The notes under the pieces are model-generated. The model was not told the DNA's origin. It made no database searches and saw only the letters and a list, made by a program, of their open reading frames with translations. The position numbers and the translations under genes are program-made. A stretch of 64,000 nucleotides of DNA, from positions 10,535,501 to 10,599,500 of the forward strand of contig NC_088342.1 in assembly GCF_036884655.1 (NCBI RefSeq). Reading direction: 5' to 3'. This document shows positions 11,745-23,642 of the stretch, one piece after another. Each line of letters opens with the position of its first letter. Position 1 is the stretch's first letter. The DNA comes from Musa acuminata AAA Group. Taxonomy: Eukaryota; Streptophyta; Magnoliopsida; Zingiberales; Musaceae.

Positions 11745-12975
11745 GACTATACTAATGGTTTACATTGGAAGTGCAATATGTGAAAAGAGCTATGGGCTCA
11801 TCATAGTGTGCAACCATTAGACATAGTCTAGTAGATCATAAATCAAACGTAGTTCCTATATCATAAATCAATTGGTAGATCATAAATCAAACATATAGGC
11901 TCATCATAATGGTTATCATAATATTTTTTTAAAATGTATACATGAATCAATGTAAATGAATGATTATGATTGTTTATGTATCTCTATCGAGGGCAGGTAA
12001 AATAATTTCCTTTAGGGATTAATGAGCCATTAGATGTGACAGTTAAACGATTCTTCCATCCACTATTGAGAATAATGTGTGCGATATGGATTCTCCCATC
12101 AACTGTTGGGAGGATCCAACCCGTGAAGCATACGTCTCCATTCACTATTGGGAGAGTTCACCATCAGATGTTATATACGTTTTTATAGGATATGGATTCT
12201 CTTCATCAATTGTCGGAAGGATCCAACCCGTGAAGTATTGAGAGAGTTCGCTATTGAGAGAGTGCGCTATCGAATGTTATATGCGTCTTTATTATTTGAC
12301 TGGTATGTATGTCATCGAAATGTATTACATATACGTGATGCATAATTTTATTTACTACATAAGAATTATCATTATTTTTTAATACATGAGTTTTGATATT
12401 CATATTTATTATTTTTATATTAAATTATTTAATATTTATATATTTTATAAATATTAAAATTATTTTTATATTTATAAAGATTCACACTAGTATACGATGT
12501 TACTTATGTATTTTAATCTTATATTTATTTTTTAAATAATATATTATTTTATAATAATCTAAAACTTAAGTAAAAGAAACCTTTTTGTCCCTTAAAAGAT
12601 CCTACCAAGCAGATGTAAATTTTTCTAATAAAAAATATTTATTATTATAAATTAAAATTTAAATTTAAAAATATTTTTTTTATATAAATTATAAATATTA
12701 AAATAATAATTTCTTTTTATAAATCTCGGATGTGACACTATTCATGTTATTTGAACACACCAAGATCCCTTATCCAAATCAATAGAATCATGCAACATCA
12801 TGTAAAGTAGAAGAGCAAGACTCGATCAATAAATCTTTCTACAACAAAATATTATAAACGATTTCTCACTCGACTATATACATCATTGTAAGACCTCATG
12901 TAAATCATCAGACAGGAAACTATTCCATTTTACTCGCAAACACAGAACAAAGACACCAAGAAAAGAACCATCTCA
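11745..12975. other. AT-rich spacer with degenerate short repeats
   Basis: No gene recognised. Around 11985-12250 a GATATGGATTCTC...GGATCCAACCCGTGAAG segment occurs twice (near 12082 and 12190), together with repeated CACTATTGGGAGAG-type motifs. The first part (11985-12070) resembles 33370-33460. From 12340 on the sequence is simple A/T. Confidence 0.5.
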
Positions 12976-14685
12976 TTATTGAACATGACTTTGCAGCTTT
13001 GTATATATGACTTGCTCGTAAAACCTTCTGGTCCTGCCAAACAATATCAATGCAACAACGGTGCCAAAAAGGCTGACAGATGCCATTATTAGAAATGATA
13101 ACATGAAGCAGTGACTGCCGATGCAGTCATGAATGTCCGATGATGAAGTTGATGACTCCATGTCATATATGTACCCCACGACTCTTACAGAGAGGATATA
13201 AGATCCAAATGGGCTTGCAATTGCAATGGTGTTGAAGATGGTACCGAAATGCTGTAGCCCAAACAATTCAGATGTGATGCTGGGCATAAGCGACCACTGA
13301 GAACCATAACAGATGCCAACCAATACAGATCCCACATATAGAGAACCAGGAAGGCCAGTGGCGATGACTGCATGGCCTACACTCATGACCGCAAGGGTTA
13401 GAGAGATGAACAAGGGCCGCGCCCAACCTTTACGACGCAGGAAGTAATCAGATATATAGCCGCTGCCAAAACGACCGAGGAAGTTCCATATGCTCCAAAG
13501 AGAAACCAAAGTACTTGTCTCCAAGCTTGTGTATCCAAGAGAGCCTCCTATCTGACTGATGTTGTTTACTGTGGCCAATCCTGACCCCATGCCGCATGCC
13601 ATGGCTGAGAACAGCAACCAGAAGTCACATGTCGACATGGCCTGTGTTATACTGAAGTTTTCGCCCCTCTGCAGCAGGATCAGATCTCCATTTGATGGTT
13701 CATGCCCAGAACCACAGGCCAATTTGTTTGATGCGGTAGGATCATGCTGCGCACAGGTTCTATCTGCTGCTACTCGGTCATATGTTCGCTCTTCTGGAGC
13801 TCCTTCTAGATTATCTTCCATTAATCTGGTCCTTTCATGACAAGAACTTTCTCCAAGTGCCTTTGCTTCGATCATCTGAGCTTTAATTACAACAGCCGCT
13901 GGAGAGATGAGCATCATCATGAGAGCAGCAAACATCAGGATATGGGCTACTGATCCTATTCTTAAGACGCACTCCCCAATTATAACAAGCATAAGATAAC
14001 CAGCAACAGTTACAGCTATGAGTGAAAAAGCATCAAGAAATTTCTTCTCAGAACCACCATTTCTGTGGTGAACTTTTACGTAAGGCATTAGTAGTAGTGT
14101 GAGGAAGGTTGGCAACAGCGCAAGCAACAGTATAAAAGAGCTTGGGTTGCCATCAAACATTGTCTGATATATTTGAATAAGAATAGCTCCACTTAGACCC
14201 AGAAAACCCTACAAGGACAAATTCTCTCTATTAGACTACAGAGATGCTGCCAGTAAAAGAATCAGACACCACTTATGCCCTTAAAATACAAAGTGCAGAG
14301 AAGTAGGATAATAAAATTAAATCTAACAAATACATTGCATACGTTAGAGCTTGCCATTCCCAGAAAAGAAGTGTTTTTACAGCTTAGAGCATCAACACAA
14401 TATTGTATTCAGAGAAATTCAAGCTGTGCATGGATGTTGTTCATGCTAAAATTGGTAAAGTGAACCATCAAAGAGGATTTCAGACCTTAGCATTATTCTG
14501 GTTAATCAGTTTAGAAAATATAAACCATGGCTAATCATTTAGTATTTGCACATATCTAAGCTAACATGTCTAGTTCAGCCACCATAAGCCTCGATCTCCA
14601 TCGACCATCATAGCAAGTTGAAACTTGAAATCAAGGATTGAAATATCGTACCGTATCAGAGTTTCGACATTCGATCGGTACGGTA

Positions 14686-14738
<53 letters not shown>

Positions 14739-17700
14739 TAAAAAAAATTATAAATATATAATATTTTTTATATATAAAAAATTTTATAAAAGGTGATGTC
14801 GCGTCACCTCGGCGACATCGCCCCATGCGGGAGAAGGGAAAGGCGACGCGACGTTGCCTTTTATAATTAATATATATATATATAAATACATACATATATA
14901 TATATACATACATACATACATACATTTATATATACATACATATATATACATATATATATATACATACATATATATATATATACATACATATATATATACT
15001 GCCCGGTAACGAGCGGTCCGTGTACCGGTCTACTGACGGACCAGTACGTACCGCTCATATCGAACGATATTATTTGAAATTGAAGACCTTACTTGAAATT
15101 ATAAAATAGATAAATGCCATCCATTTGCTACTTTTTCCCAGTGATTTTTTTATAAAACTTTATTAATATTAATAATCTCTCATTCACAAGAATTTCTCTC
15201 CAACAAAAAGTATCTCCCCATCTCTTTGTCATTCTAGACAACAGCACTGGTAAACAACTGAAAACTAAATACCATCTCTATGGGCCTCTACTGCTGATCC
15301 ATCCATAAGCTTGTTAGTGACATTTGTCTTTTTTTTTTTTTCAAGCTAGCATTTTCTTGATGCTCAAGCTTGAGTTCTACATGTCTCAAAAATTGAAATT
15401 CAATGTAATCTTTCAGGAAGTACCATTCGAGCAGACTGGCTGTTCTTCTGCTTTCGCTCATGAACCAGTGTATTTTCTGCTTTTTAGGGAGGGATTTCAT
15501 GCTTGAAGCAGATTTTGACATTTTATCTGTCCATCAAGATTCATGTGTCAAATGCTATGCCCTTATATCCAGACATCTAGATCTCTTATTTAAATAGGAT
15601 ACAGACCTCTTTCTGTATACTATTCAAATAAGACTTTCTGCACGCATCCTGCATCAAGACTGCAGGACTTAGCAGAGGCAATGTCTCATCCGTGGATCAG
15701 TGGAAGAACCACTTTCCAGATGTCATATTCATCAAAAGTGTGAGTGGGGCTGCCAAGGGTTCTTTGGTCAAGAAATTGTATTATCGTCATAAACATTCAG
15801 CATGTTGATGAGAGCATCCATACCTACTCTATTTGGTACACAAAATGCTCTAACTGCTGATAGCTACTATGCAATTATGTAGGACAATGGGTAAATTGAC
15901 CAAAAGATATAGGAAATAAACTTAAACATACAGAAAGTTACCGTAAAACACAATGAGAAAATATCAATGTTTAGCTTTTAAATGTAAAGTTGCATATATT
16001 GACTTTCCTCAGACCTCACCCGATGAGAGCCCTATGTACTGAACCACCTTTTTTTCATAAATGCACCACTTATTTTAGAGTTTCCAACAAAAGAATCCTA
16101 GCCTATGTAGAATCAGACTTACATCTTCACAAATTTTGTTAAATATTTTTAGGTGATACGATTGTATCTTTGCTATCTAGATGATTAGGGTTCAAGTAAT
16201 GGATTCTACATCTTTGCTTGCAGGGGATAAAGCTATGCATATTGACCCTCCCAAACTTTGTACATCATTTAAAATTATGGCACATAAGAGGACCCTATGG
16301 CTCTGCTATCAATCCCTTTAATGAAAAATAATAATAAAAAGTAAGGAGACAACTCACTTGGTACCTTTCCAGCTTATCTATCACCATCTTCATACCTATG
16401 ACTATTTAATCGCCAAAACTACATGACCAACATAAGATGCTCAAGACTATTAATCTTCATGATTACCACCTAAATCATGAACGTCACCGCCACCACATCT
16501 AGAGTCATGACTATCTCCTAAAAATGAAGATTCTTTTGGCTATTGATCTGAAACTTCTTCTTGGGGAAGTTAAAGACTACGGTGAACCTGCACAAAAGCA
16601 ACTGATAGTGTGTGAAGCCCTAATCCTAAGGATAAGTATTTGCCAAGTCACAAAAACATGCATTGGAACAGAATTTGTTTCCTAAGTTACACAGTATATT
16701 TTCAGTAAAAAAGTGATCTTTATTTTATGCACAATTACATGAATGCAGTCCAGACAGGAAATTTGAAGCCTTAAAATATCAGCTTGTTCCATAACTGTGC
16801 TAATACTTCAATAATTAATATGTTCTGCAAATCATGTCTGATGGCGCTAATCAAATTGGATGCAAATTCTAGATGATTGAACTCCTGTTCACATCCAACA
16901 ACTATAGATCATTTATAACATAGAATAGATTCCAGCACATCATTGCAAAGTACATTATCTATTTTAATTAAATGTCAGTATCCAGTTTCTTTGCCTTCAA
17001 AATCATTCATAACTCTGTATAATATTGGTCATTCATGCTGACCATTCCTTGAAAGGGATTATGAAACATTTTTATTTGTCAATTATAGAGTAAAAAAAGG
17101 GACCTAAGTGATGCATTTCCTAATGATGTAAATACCCTGTCACCATATAGGTAAATAGAATTCTCATCTCAAGCCTTGTTCCTCAGTCTAGACCTCCTCA
17201 CAAAATCGGCTGAATAAAAATAAAAAAATTACAACATTTGTTAATAGAAAGGCACCTAACCTAGTATTTCACTCAGGGGTGTTCCCTTAAAAAACACACA
17301 TTAATGCAAACAGCAAAATCCAGTTACAGAAGGGGATACACATTTACTATATGAAATCGATAGTTTCTTTTTATCAATGGTAACACATACATGCTAAGAA
17401 TTGTAAGCACGAGGATGATCCTAAAGCCTCTTTAAATCCAATGAAAGTCAAAAGTAGATAGTCAGATTGTCAGGATTACAAATGCCTCAACAATTTTCAT
17501 TGGCTTGATAATTGATACTGGTGATTTGTAATCATTTTTTTATGAATATGCTAATGAAATCCAATTGATTGTCATGTACTTTAATTACTCAGTTATTTTC
17601 TATTTCCACTGAAATTACTTGTGCTTCAAAATTCAAGAACAAAAAAAAGTCAACAACAACAAAAGATAGAAATTGTATTCAAGCAGCTTTGATCACAAGT

Positions 17701-18336
17701 TTTTCTCTGTCACAACAACGAAGAAAAATTCAATTTGAGCTTCGAGATTAACATTAAATACCATATATAAACGAATAATCCCAATCAGTGGTCACAAAAT
17801 TAACGCCAGAGAAGGGGAGGAGCGATTACCTTCATGATACCGATGACGGTGCCCCGGCTATCCGGGAAGTTCTCGACCGCGGTGACCACGTTCGCGGTAT
17901 TGAAGAACGTCTGGGCGTGCGCCGCCAGCAGCATGTAGAGGCACATCAGCGCAGGCGCCGGGCGGGGGACGCACCCGGTCACCGAGAGCCACATGAGGAG
18001 GTACCCGACGAAGCACTGGGCGGCGCCGACGAGGTGGACGACCCACGTGCGCCCGTGGCCCGCCCGGGAGGAGATTAGCAGGCCGGAGAGGACGCCGATG
18101 TTGGCGCCAACGTCCTTGAAGAAGGCGACGGAGTCGAGGGTGGACTGGTCGTAGCCCTGGGACGACTTGAGCATCGGAGAGTACACCCCGAAGCAGTAGG
18201 AACCGCCGGAGGCGCACTGGATCCACGTGCTCGCGGCCATCGCCGCCCACTTGCTCCGCCGCGCGGCGGCGACAGCGGACGATGCGACCCCCATGGCGCC
18301 CTCGTGCATCATGACCGCTTCTTCTCCCTTTTGCAT
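12976..18336 (-). CDS. NFD4-like major facilitator (Nodulin-like/MFS), two exons, 579 aa
   Basis: Exon 1 is 18336-17830 and exon 2 is 14208-12976; they join in phase 0 at ...[14 protein letters not shown]... with a GT donor (17829) and AG acceptor. I start at the ATG at 18336 because the frame just upstream has only TTG. The N-terminal half has the Nodulin-like signature [19 protein letters not shown] and the motif [14 protein letters not shown]. The C-terminal half has several membrane segments and the MFS-type loop [20 protein letters not shown], with a hydrophilic central loop of about 90 residues. About 12 membrane helices are expected. Named relatives include NUCLEAR FUSION DEFECTIVE 4; transport substrates are mostly unknown. 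The 3.6-kb intron contains a hAT-like MITE. No coding lesion found. Confidence 0.9.
14209..17829 (-). other. Single 3.6-kb intron of the MFS gene
   Basis: AT-rich intronic sequence. It contains one 460-bp hAT-like MITE with microsatellites (14632-15091). No other gene is recognised in either strand; the short open frames inside are low-complexity. Confidence 0.8.
14632..15091. mobile_element. hAT-like MITE copy 1, 460 bp, 8-bp target duplication CTTGAAAT
   Basis: Starts CAAGGATTGAAATA and ends GACCTTA; the ends form an imperfect inverted repeat (the reverse of the right end reads TAAGGTCTTCAATTTC). Perfect CTTGAAAT copies flank it at 14624-14631 and 15092-15099. The interior is rich in CGTACC/GGTACG words and holds a long (TA)n run (about 14688-14736), ATAC repeats (about 14875-14998) and a GC-rich GATGTCGC/CGACATCGCC block. 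The 8-bp duplication and CA(A/G)GG ends fit the hAT superfamily. No transposase. Confidence 0.87.
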
Positions 18337-20640
18337 ATTCAAACAAACAATCGGAACTAAACCAAACCAGAGAACAGGAAACTAATCCAACTATATTGTG
18401 CCACGTAAAACTAATTTTACGTGCCATGTTTTAGGTGGGGCTTTGCGGGGGACGCTGTGGCAGCTGTTACACACGAAGGAGATAGGGATAAAGATTCTTA
18501 GCGCGGCGTCGATGGCGGTAGCGCCAACAATTACGGACCTACCATCGAACATCTACCATTCAACCACGAAGCTGGTATGGCTGGGTCCCACGAGAACGAG
18601 TGGTTGGGATAGTGGAATCGGACGTTGCCCGCTGACGGGTAAGTCGGGGGTACGAGTCCTCAAGACAGTGAAGCGAGGATGGTAACGGATGGACACTACG
18701 GAGAAAGTAATTGTTTTATTTGAGCGGTCCTCCTCGTCGTCACTATCGGTTTGTGGTATTATTAGAAAGTAATTATATTCGAGTTTGAAAAATATATATA
18801 CGAAGTATTTTGAACGAATTTTTGAAAAAAAAAAGTTTTTAAGTTTCAGAATTTTTCTCAAACTGATCGATGTTTGAAAAAATTTTATAAAACATCTTTG
18901 ATCGTGTGAAAATATTATTTTACTGTTATAATTTTAAAAAATCCTTACGCCAACCTCTTGGCTGACTACAATAAGAAAATAGGGCATGAGGAGACCTTGA
19001 CGACGAGGAATAGACACGAGGATATTGTGCGACTCTCATCAGACCCTTGACTCTCATTGTCATTGTCCGTCGTGGAGGTATCGTAGAACACTACTTGCAC
19101 TCTTGCTTGCACGAGGGCAACGAGAATTACTCCGTCCCTTATCTATTGGGGTGTAGTGGAGGCCACTACACCTTTATCACTAAGAGGGTCTGATGAAGAG
19201 GGTGCTCAATAGAGCGACGATATAGCTAAGGAATAAATGAAGGGCAATGGGGGATGAGAGTAGGATTATTATTTTTAAAAAATATTGGGCTATGTGAAAT
19301 TTTTTTAAATTTAAAATGTTGTTTTTTTCTAATTTAGAAACTTTTTTTTAATTCACCCACAAATATTTATAGTATTTTTAATTTTATAGTTACTATCTAC
19401 TTGACCGACTTATACAAAATCAAATATATCAGACGTGAAATATTAATCGATGCACCAAATTCACGATGTTATGATTTAGGTTGTTGAACATAGCTTTTCC
19501 TCAAAAGTCATGTTCCAAAAAAGATGATTCAGACGGGCATAAATTGATGTGTAACAAATATATGGGATATTAATTTAATTTAAAATTTTAACTTAGGAGC
19601 AAATTTAATATATATAATTTGATTATTTTCAATTCTTAGTAACGTCGAACTATCCTTTTAGTTTGTCTATCTATTCTCGTTGAGCACACATGTTTCTAAT
19701 ATTTTTCTTTATTAATGTGTGAGTTGATTATTGATTCTTAAGGGTTATCTTCCCCAATTTTATTTTTTTGTGATGATTGTCTTTCTTTTTCACTTTAAAA
19801 TTCGCCTACATCTTTTTTATAACATTACATAATGATTTACACATTCGTGTCAAGCCGTACTACTTATCTTCATTTAGTCAATTATAGCTTGACTTTGATT
19901 ACCAAAATCATCTTGACTCAATGTTTTTAATAAAATAATTTTTATTTATTTAAGTTAAATTTTATCCACCTTGCTTTCATACCATAATAAACATTAACTA
20001 ATTATAGTCAAGATTAACATATATCAAATGAATTAAAAGCTTAAGTTTCCACGTTATGAGTCAAATCTATTTTATAATCCGACTCCTTCAATTTTTAGTA
20101 ATATGAATTTATCCTCTTAGTCCATCTTTTTTTATATTACATAAATATTATTTTATCCATTCAGTCTATATCTTTTAATATCACATGAATATTTATAAGA
20201 TAGATATAAATGAGATTGCCAATATTTTTTTCTATTAGCACAACAATGTATACATTCAAGAAAGTGTATATGTTGCCAATGTTTTCTTTAAAGGGCAAAG
20301 TACATGAATGTTTAATTCATATGATCAAAGTATTTGTTCATCATATTCTTAAATTTACTTATAAATCTTGCAAATTTGTTATTTGTATGAAGCCACTACA
20401 ATCATCTTTATATTGTACACAAAGAATATAAAAATGACTTTAGTTACTTGGTAGTTAAAAATAAGCAAAAAGAAGTGGTTAGTTGCTATGACTTTAGTTG
20501 CTATGTGAACCAAAGAGTTACCAGAAAGTAGTTAAAAGTAAGCAAAAAAAAAAAAAAAAAAAGATTAGTTGCTATACAATAAAAGATGGATGCTCTATAG
20601 AAGAATCACACTTATGATTTGGTGTAACTACTAAAGGAAA
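18337..20640. other. Spacer between the MFS gene and the copia relic
   Basis: 18337-18700 is probably the 5'UTR and promoter of the MFS gene. 18700-20640 is AT-rich with no recognised gene. A-rich and T-rich runs near 18820 and 19320 could be a degenerate inverted repeat, but the match is weak. Around 20450-20560 a TTAGTTGCTAT word recurs beside an A-run. Confidence 0.5.
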
Positions 20641-22010
20641 TGAAAGCCTCGAATAATAAGTAGGCTTTCAAGATAAAGACTCAAGAATATTGTTCTCAAC
20701 TAAAATACAAAGTTAGATTAGTTGTGAAAGACTTTGGTCAAAAGAAAGGTATTAACTTTGAAGAGTTTTTTTCTTCTGTTGTTAAAATATCTTCTATTCA
20801 TGTTGCTCTTGATATTGTTGTTAGCCAGGACTTGAAGGTTGAGCAGTTGGATGTGAAGATAGCTTTCCTAATTGTGATTTGGATGAGAAAATTTATATGG
20901 AACAACCAGAAGGCTTCAAAGTTAAAGGTAAAGAGAACTTTGTCTACAAGTTGAAGAAGAGCTTGTATGGGCTGAAGCAAGCTTCATGATAGTGATACAA
21001 AAAATTTGATTCATTTATGATTGAAAATAAATATAAATAAACGGCTTCCGATCATTGTGTGTACATCAAATGGTTTAATAAGGATTTTATTATTCTATTA
21101 CTTTATGTTGATGACATGTTATTCTTGGGAAATATACGTTTATAATTGACAAGTTGAAGAAGAAACTAAGTCTTTTGCAATGAAGGACATGTGGTCAGCA
21201 AAGTAAATATTGGGCATACATATTTTCTGTGAAAAAAAACCAAGAAGATTTGGTTGTCATAGGAGAAATACATTGAGAAGATATTAAAAAGGTTCATTAT
21301 GAGCAATGCAAAGATAGTCGGTTCTCCTCTTGCAGGTCACTTTAAGTTGTACTCAAAAGAAAGTCTAAGAAAATATAAAAAAAGTTCATTATGCTTCAAT
21401 AGTTGGAAGTTTAACATACACGATGATATATACGAGGCCGGACATCGCATATGCAGTGAGAGTTACTAGTAGATTTCTTGCAAATTCAAGTAAAAAGCAC
21501 TGGGCAATAGTGAAGTTGATATTTAAAATATTTCAGAGGGAGCTCTAAGGTTTGTTTAAATTTTGGAGGTGAACCACTTGTGTTGACATGTTACATATAT
21601 GCAAATATAACAAAAGATATTGATACGAGGAAGTCTACTTCAGGTTTTGTATTTACTTTTATATGGAGAGTTATATCATGATAATCCAGATTGTAAAGAT
21701 GTATTGCTCTCTCCACCACAAAGGCAGAATATATTATTGTTATAGAGGTTTGCAATGAAATGTTATAGATGAAAGAATTCTTACAAGAATTGAGGCTGAA
21801 ATAGAAAAACTATATGATGAATTGTGACAGCTAGAGTGTCATCCATTTGTGCAATAATCCAATTTTCATTTCAAGTCAAAGCATATATATGTCAAATATC
21901 ATTGGATTCGAAATGTACTTAAAGAAGCTTCAAAAATTTACACAGATAATAACGGAGCTGACATGTTGACAAAAACCTTACCAAAAGAAAGACAGAGATA
22001 TGCCGACAAC
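20640..22010 (+). mobile_element. Degenerate Ty1/copia polyprotein fragment (RT and RNase H)
   Basis: Broken copia pol motifs appear in order on the + strand: the RT start region FGQKKGINFEEFF (near 20733), EQLDVKIAFL (near 20840), DEKIYMEQPEGF and KLKKSLYGLKQAS (20880-20990), YVDDM (21104-21118), a TRPDIAYAV-like segment (near 21430), RNase H remnants with DTRKSTSGF (near 21620), and the C-terminal ADMLTKTLPKERQ (near 21958). Several frameshifts and stops separate them, so it cannot encode an active protein. GAG and integrase were not found upstream. A possible LTR start (TGTTGAGCTGAC, near 22077) follows a purine-rich tract, but no LTR pair could be defined. Confidence 0.88.
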
Positions 22011-23642
22011 TGATCAATATGGCTTCATATTGAGGAGTCATGAGACAACCTCCCTTATGGGCTGAAAGGGAAGGTTGTTGAGCTGACAGTCCACGAGTTC
22101 AACCCATAGTGTGCTTTAATAGCTCACTCGCCCTCCCTTTCACTTGATCGTAGATCTAATAAGGGGAGTATGGTGGCTGTAAAAATAATGGGGAAAAGCT
22201 ATAGCAACGAGACAGAAAATTACAACAATAACTTGATTCAAAAAAGAGGAGAAAATGATAGAAAAATAAGAGAACGAAAGAAAAGAAGACAAGATAATGC
22301 AAAAAGATTGTTCTCATCTCAAGTTATATCTGATCTAATAAATTCTTACTATGATTACTTAGACAGAATTTAGATATTATACATAGTGATATAATCCTTA
22401 TATTCTAGTTATTCTCTTGTCATTATTATTTAAATTTTAAATAAAAAATTAAGATTCTTTAAAAGAAAATTATATATATTTTTTAATATCCCATCAGATG
22501 GTAGCCTTGCGAACCACCCGTACTCGGTGAGATCATTCATCTTCGATCAGACCGAAGAAAAAAAAACTCTAGCAAGCGCACTAAGAAGATGGATGTGTTG
22601 CGCCGCGCAAAGCGACGAACGGAGAAGGCCACGGAACCGAAAGTCTCGCAAGGCGACAGAACAGCGAAGCTGGTGGTGGCAGCAGACGGATCAAAAGAGG
22701 TGTTGCGTGCTCCCCTCCGCCGGTTTGCAAACTACAGTCTCTCGCGGAGATGCACCGAAACAGAACGAGTCACGAGATGCCGTGACTTAACTCGTTAATC
22801 GACGTGATATATGGATCCGATTTGGGAATGCACACACGATCCGTTAACTCCTGTCTACGGGTTTCCTCGCCCGCAATGGTGAGGTGAGACCGCGCTCCTA
22901 TTAGTCCAACTTTATCCACAAGACCAGAAGCTACCCACGCCCAAGGGTGGGGTCCACTGGACCCTTCAACCCGGCATTCGGGTAAGGTTCGTGGTTAATA
23001 ACTCCCCGGGGCGGATAAGGAACTCCACTTTTTGGCGAATAAGAGAACTATAGGGGCATTTAAGGAAACAAGGCGAGGAGACACGAAGAGGAAGCTGTGG
23101 TTTGGAGAAGGGTTATAGACCGGACACGACCGGGTTGCGTTCTGTTACCCGTTCTACCCTTCAGCAACCGACGGTCGTGATTCATTTATTAATGGATAAT
23201 CTCAGCCGTTGAATGTGCTGTGATCAAACCTAATCTCCAACTCGAACCCCACCTGAGCGCCGACACATCGGGCGATGTTGTTGACACGTAGACGTCGCTG
23301 GCGTCCTTTCGGGAGAAAAGATAGCCACACCTCCTTTTCTGTTACCCTGTCGAATACCCCATGATCGTCGAGGGAAAAGTAAAGTGTTTTTATCTCTGGG
23401 TCCCACACAATCTGGTAGTGCATCGGTTGAAGGACATACACGTACAAAAATATTTTTTGAGCATAAATACTTGTCTCGACCGAAACCCCTCGCCGACTCA
23501 GATACATTGAACGAGAGATGGGACCCATCGGTGAACATTTGGGTTTGCGAATCGTATATCTTAGCCGCGAAGCAGATGATTCTTCGCCACTCTATACGTA
23601 TAAATTTATGCTCGGGGGAGAGAGAGAGAGAGGGAGAGAGAG
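22011..23642. other. Spacer and promoter side of TTC38
   Basis: The left part is possibly LTR sequence of the copia relic. From 22500 it is mixed-composition unique sequence with no recognised gene. A (GA)n tract at about 23612-23642 ends at the TTC38 start codon and probably lies in its 5'UTR. Confidence 0.5.

Noticed and set aside
14656..15058. Tyr/Ile/Met-rich frames in the MFS intron
   Set aside because: They are translations of TA and ATAC microsatellites inside the MITE.
18553..18690. tRNA-like GGGTACGAGTCC segment upstream of the MFS gene
   Set aside because: The T-loop-like string is not matched by acceptor, D or anticodon arms at the right spacing.
18700..19340. Possible inverted-repeat element from A-rich and T-rich runs
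   Set aside because: The matches are mostly homopolymer runs and no ordered unique blocks pair up.
22527..22798. Arg-rich 70-87-codon frames upstream of TTC38
   Set aside because: No family, no plausible gene structure, and no codon pattern like neighbouring genes.
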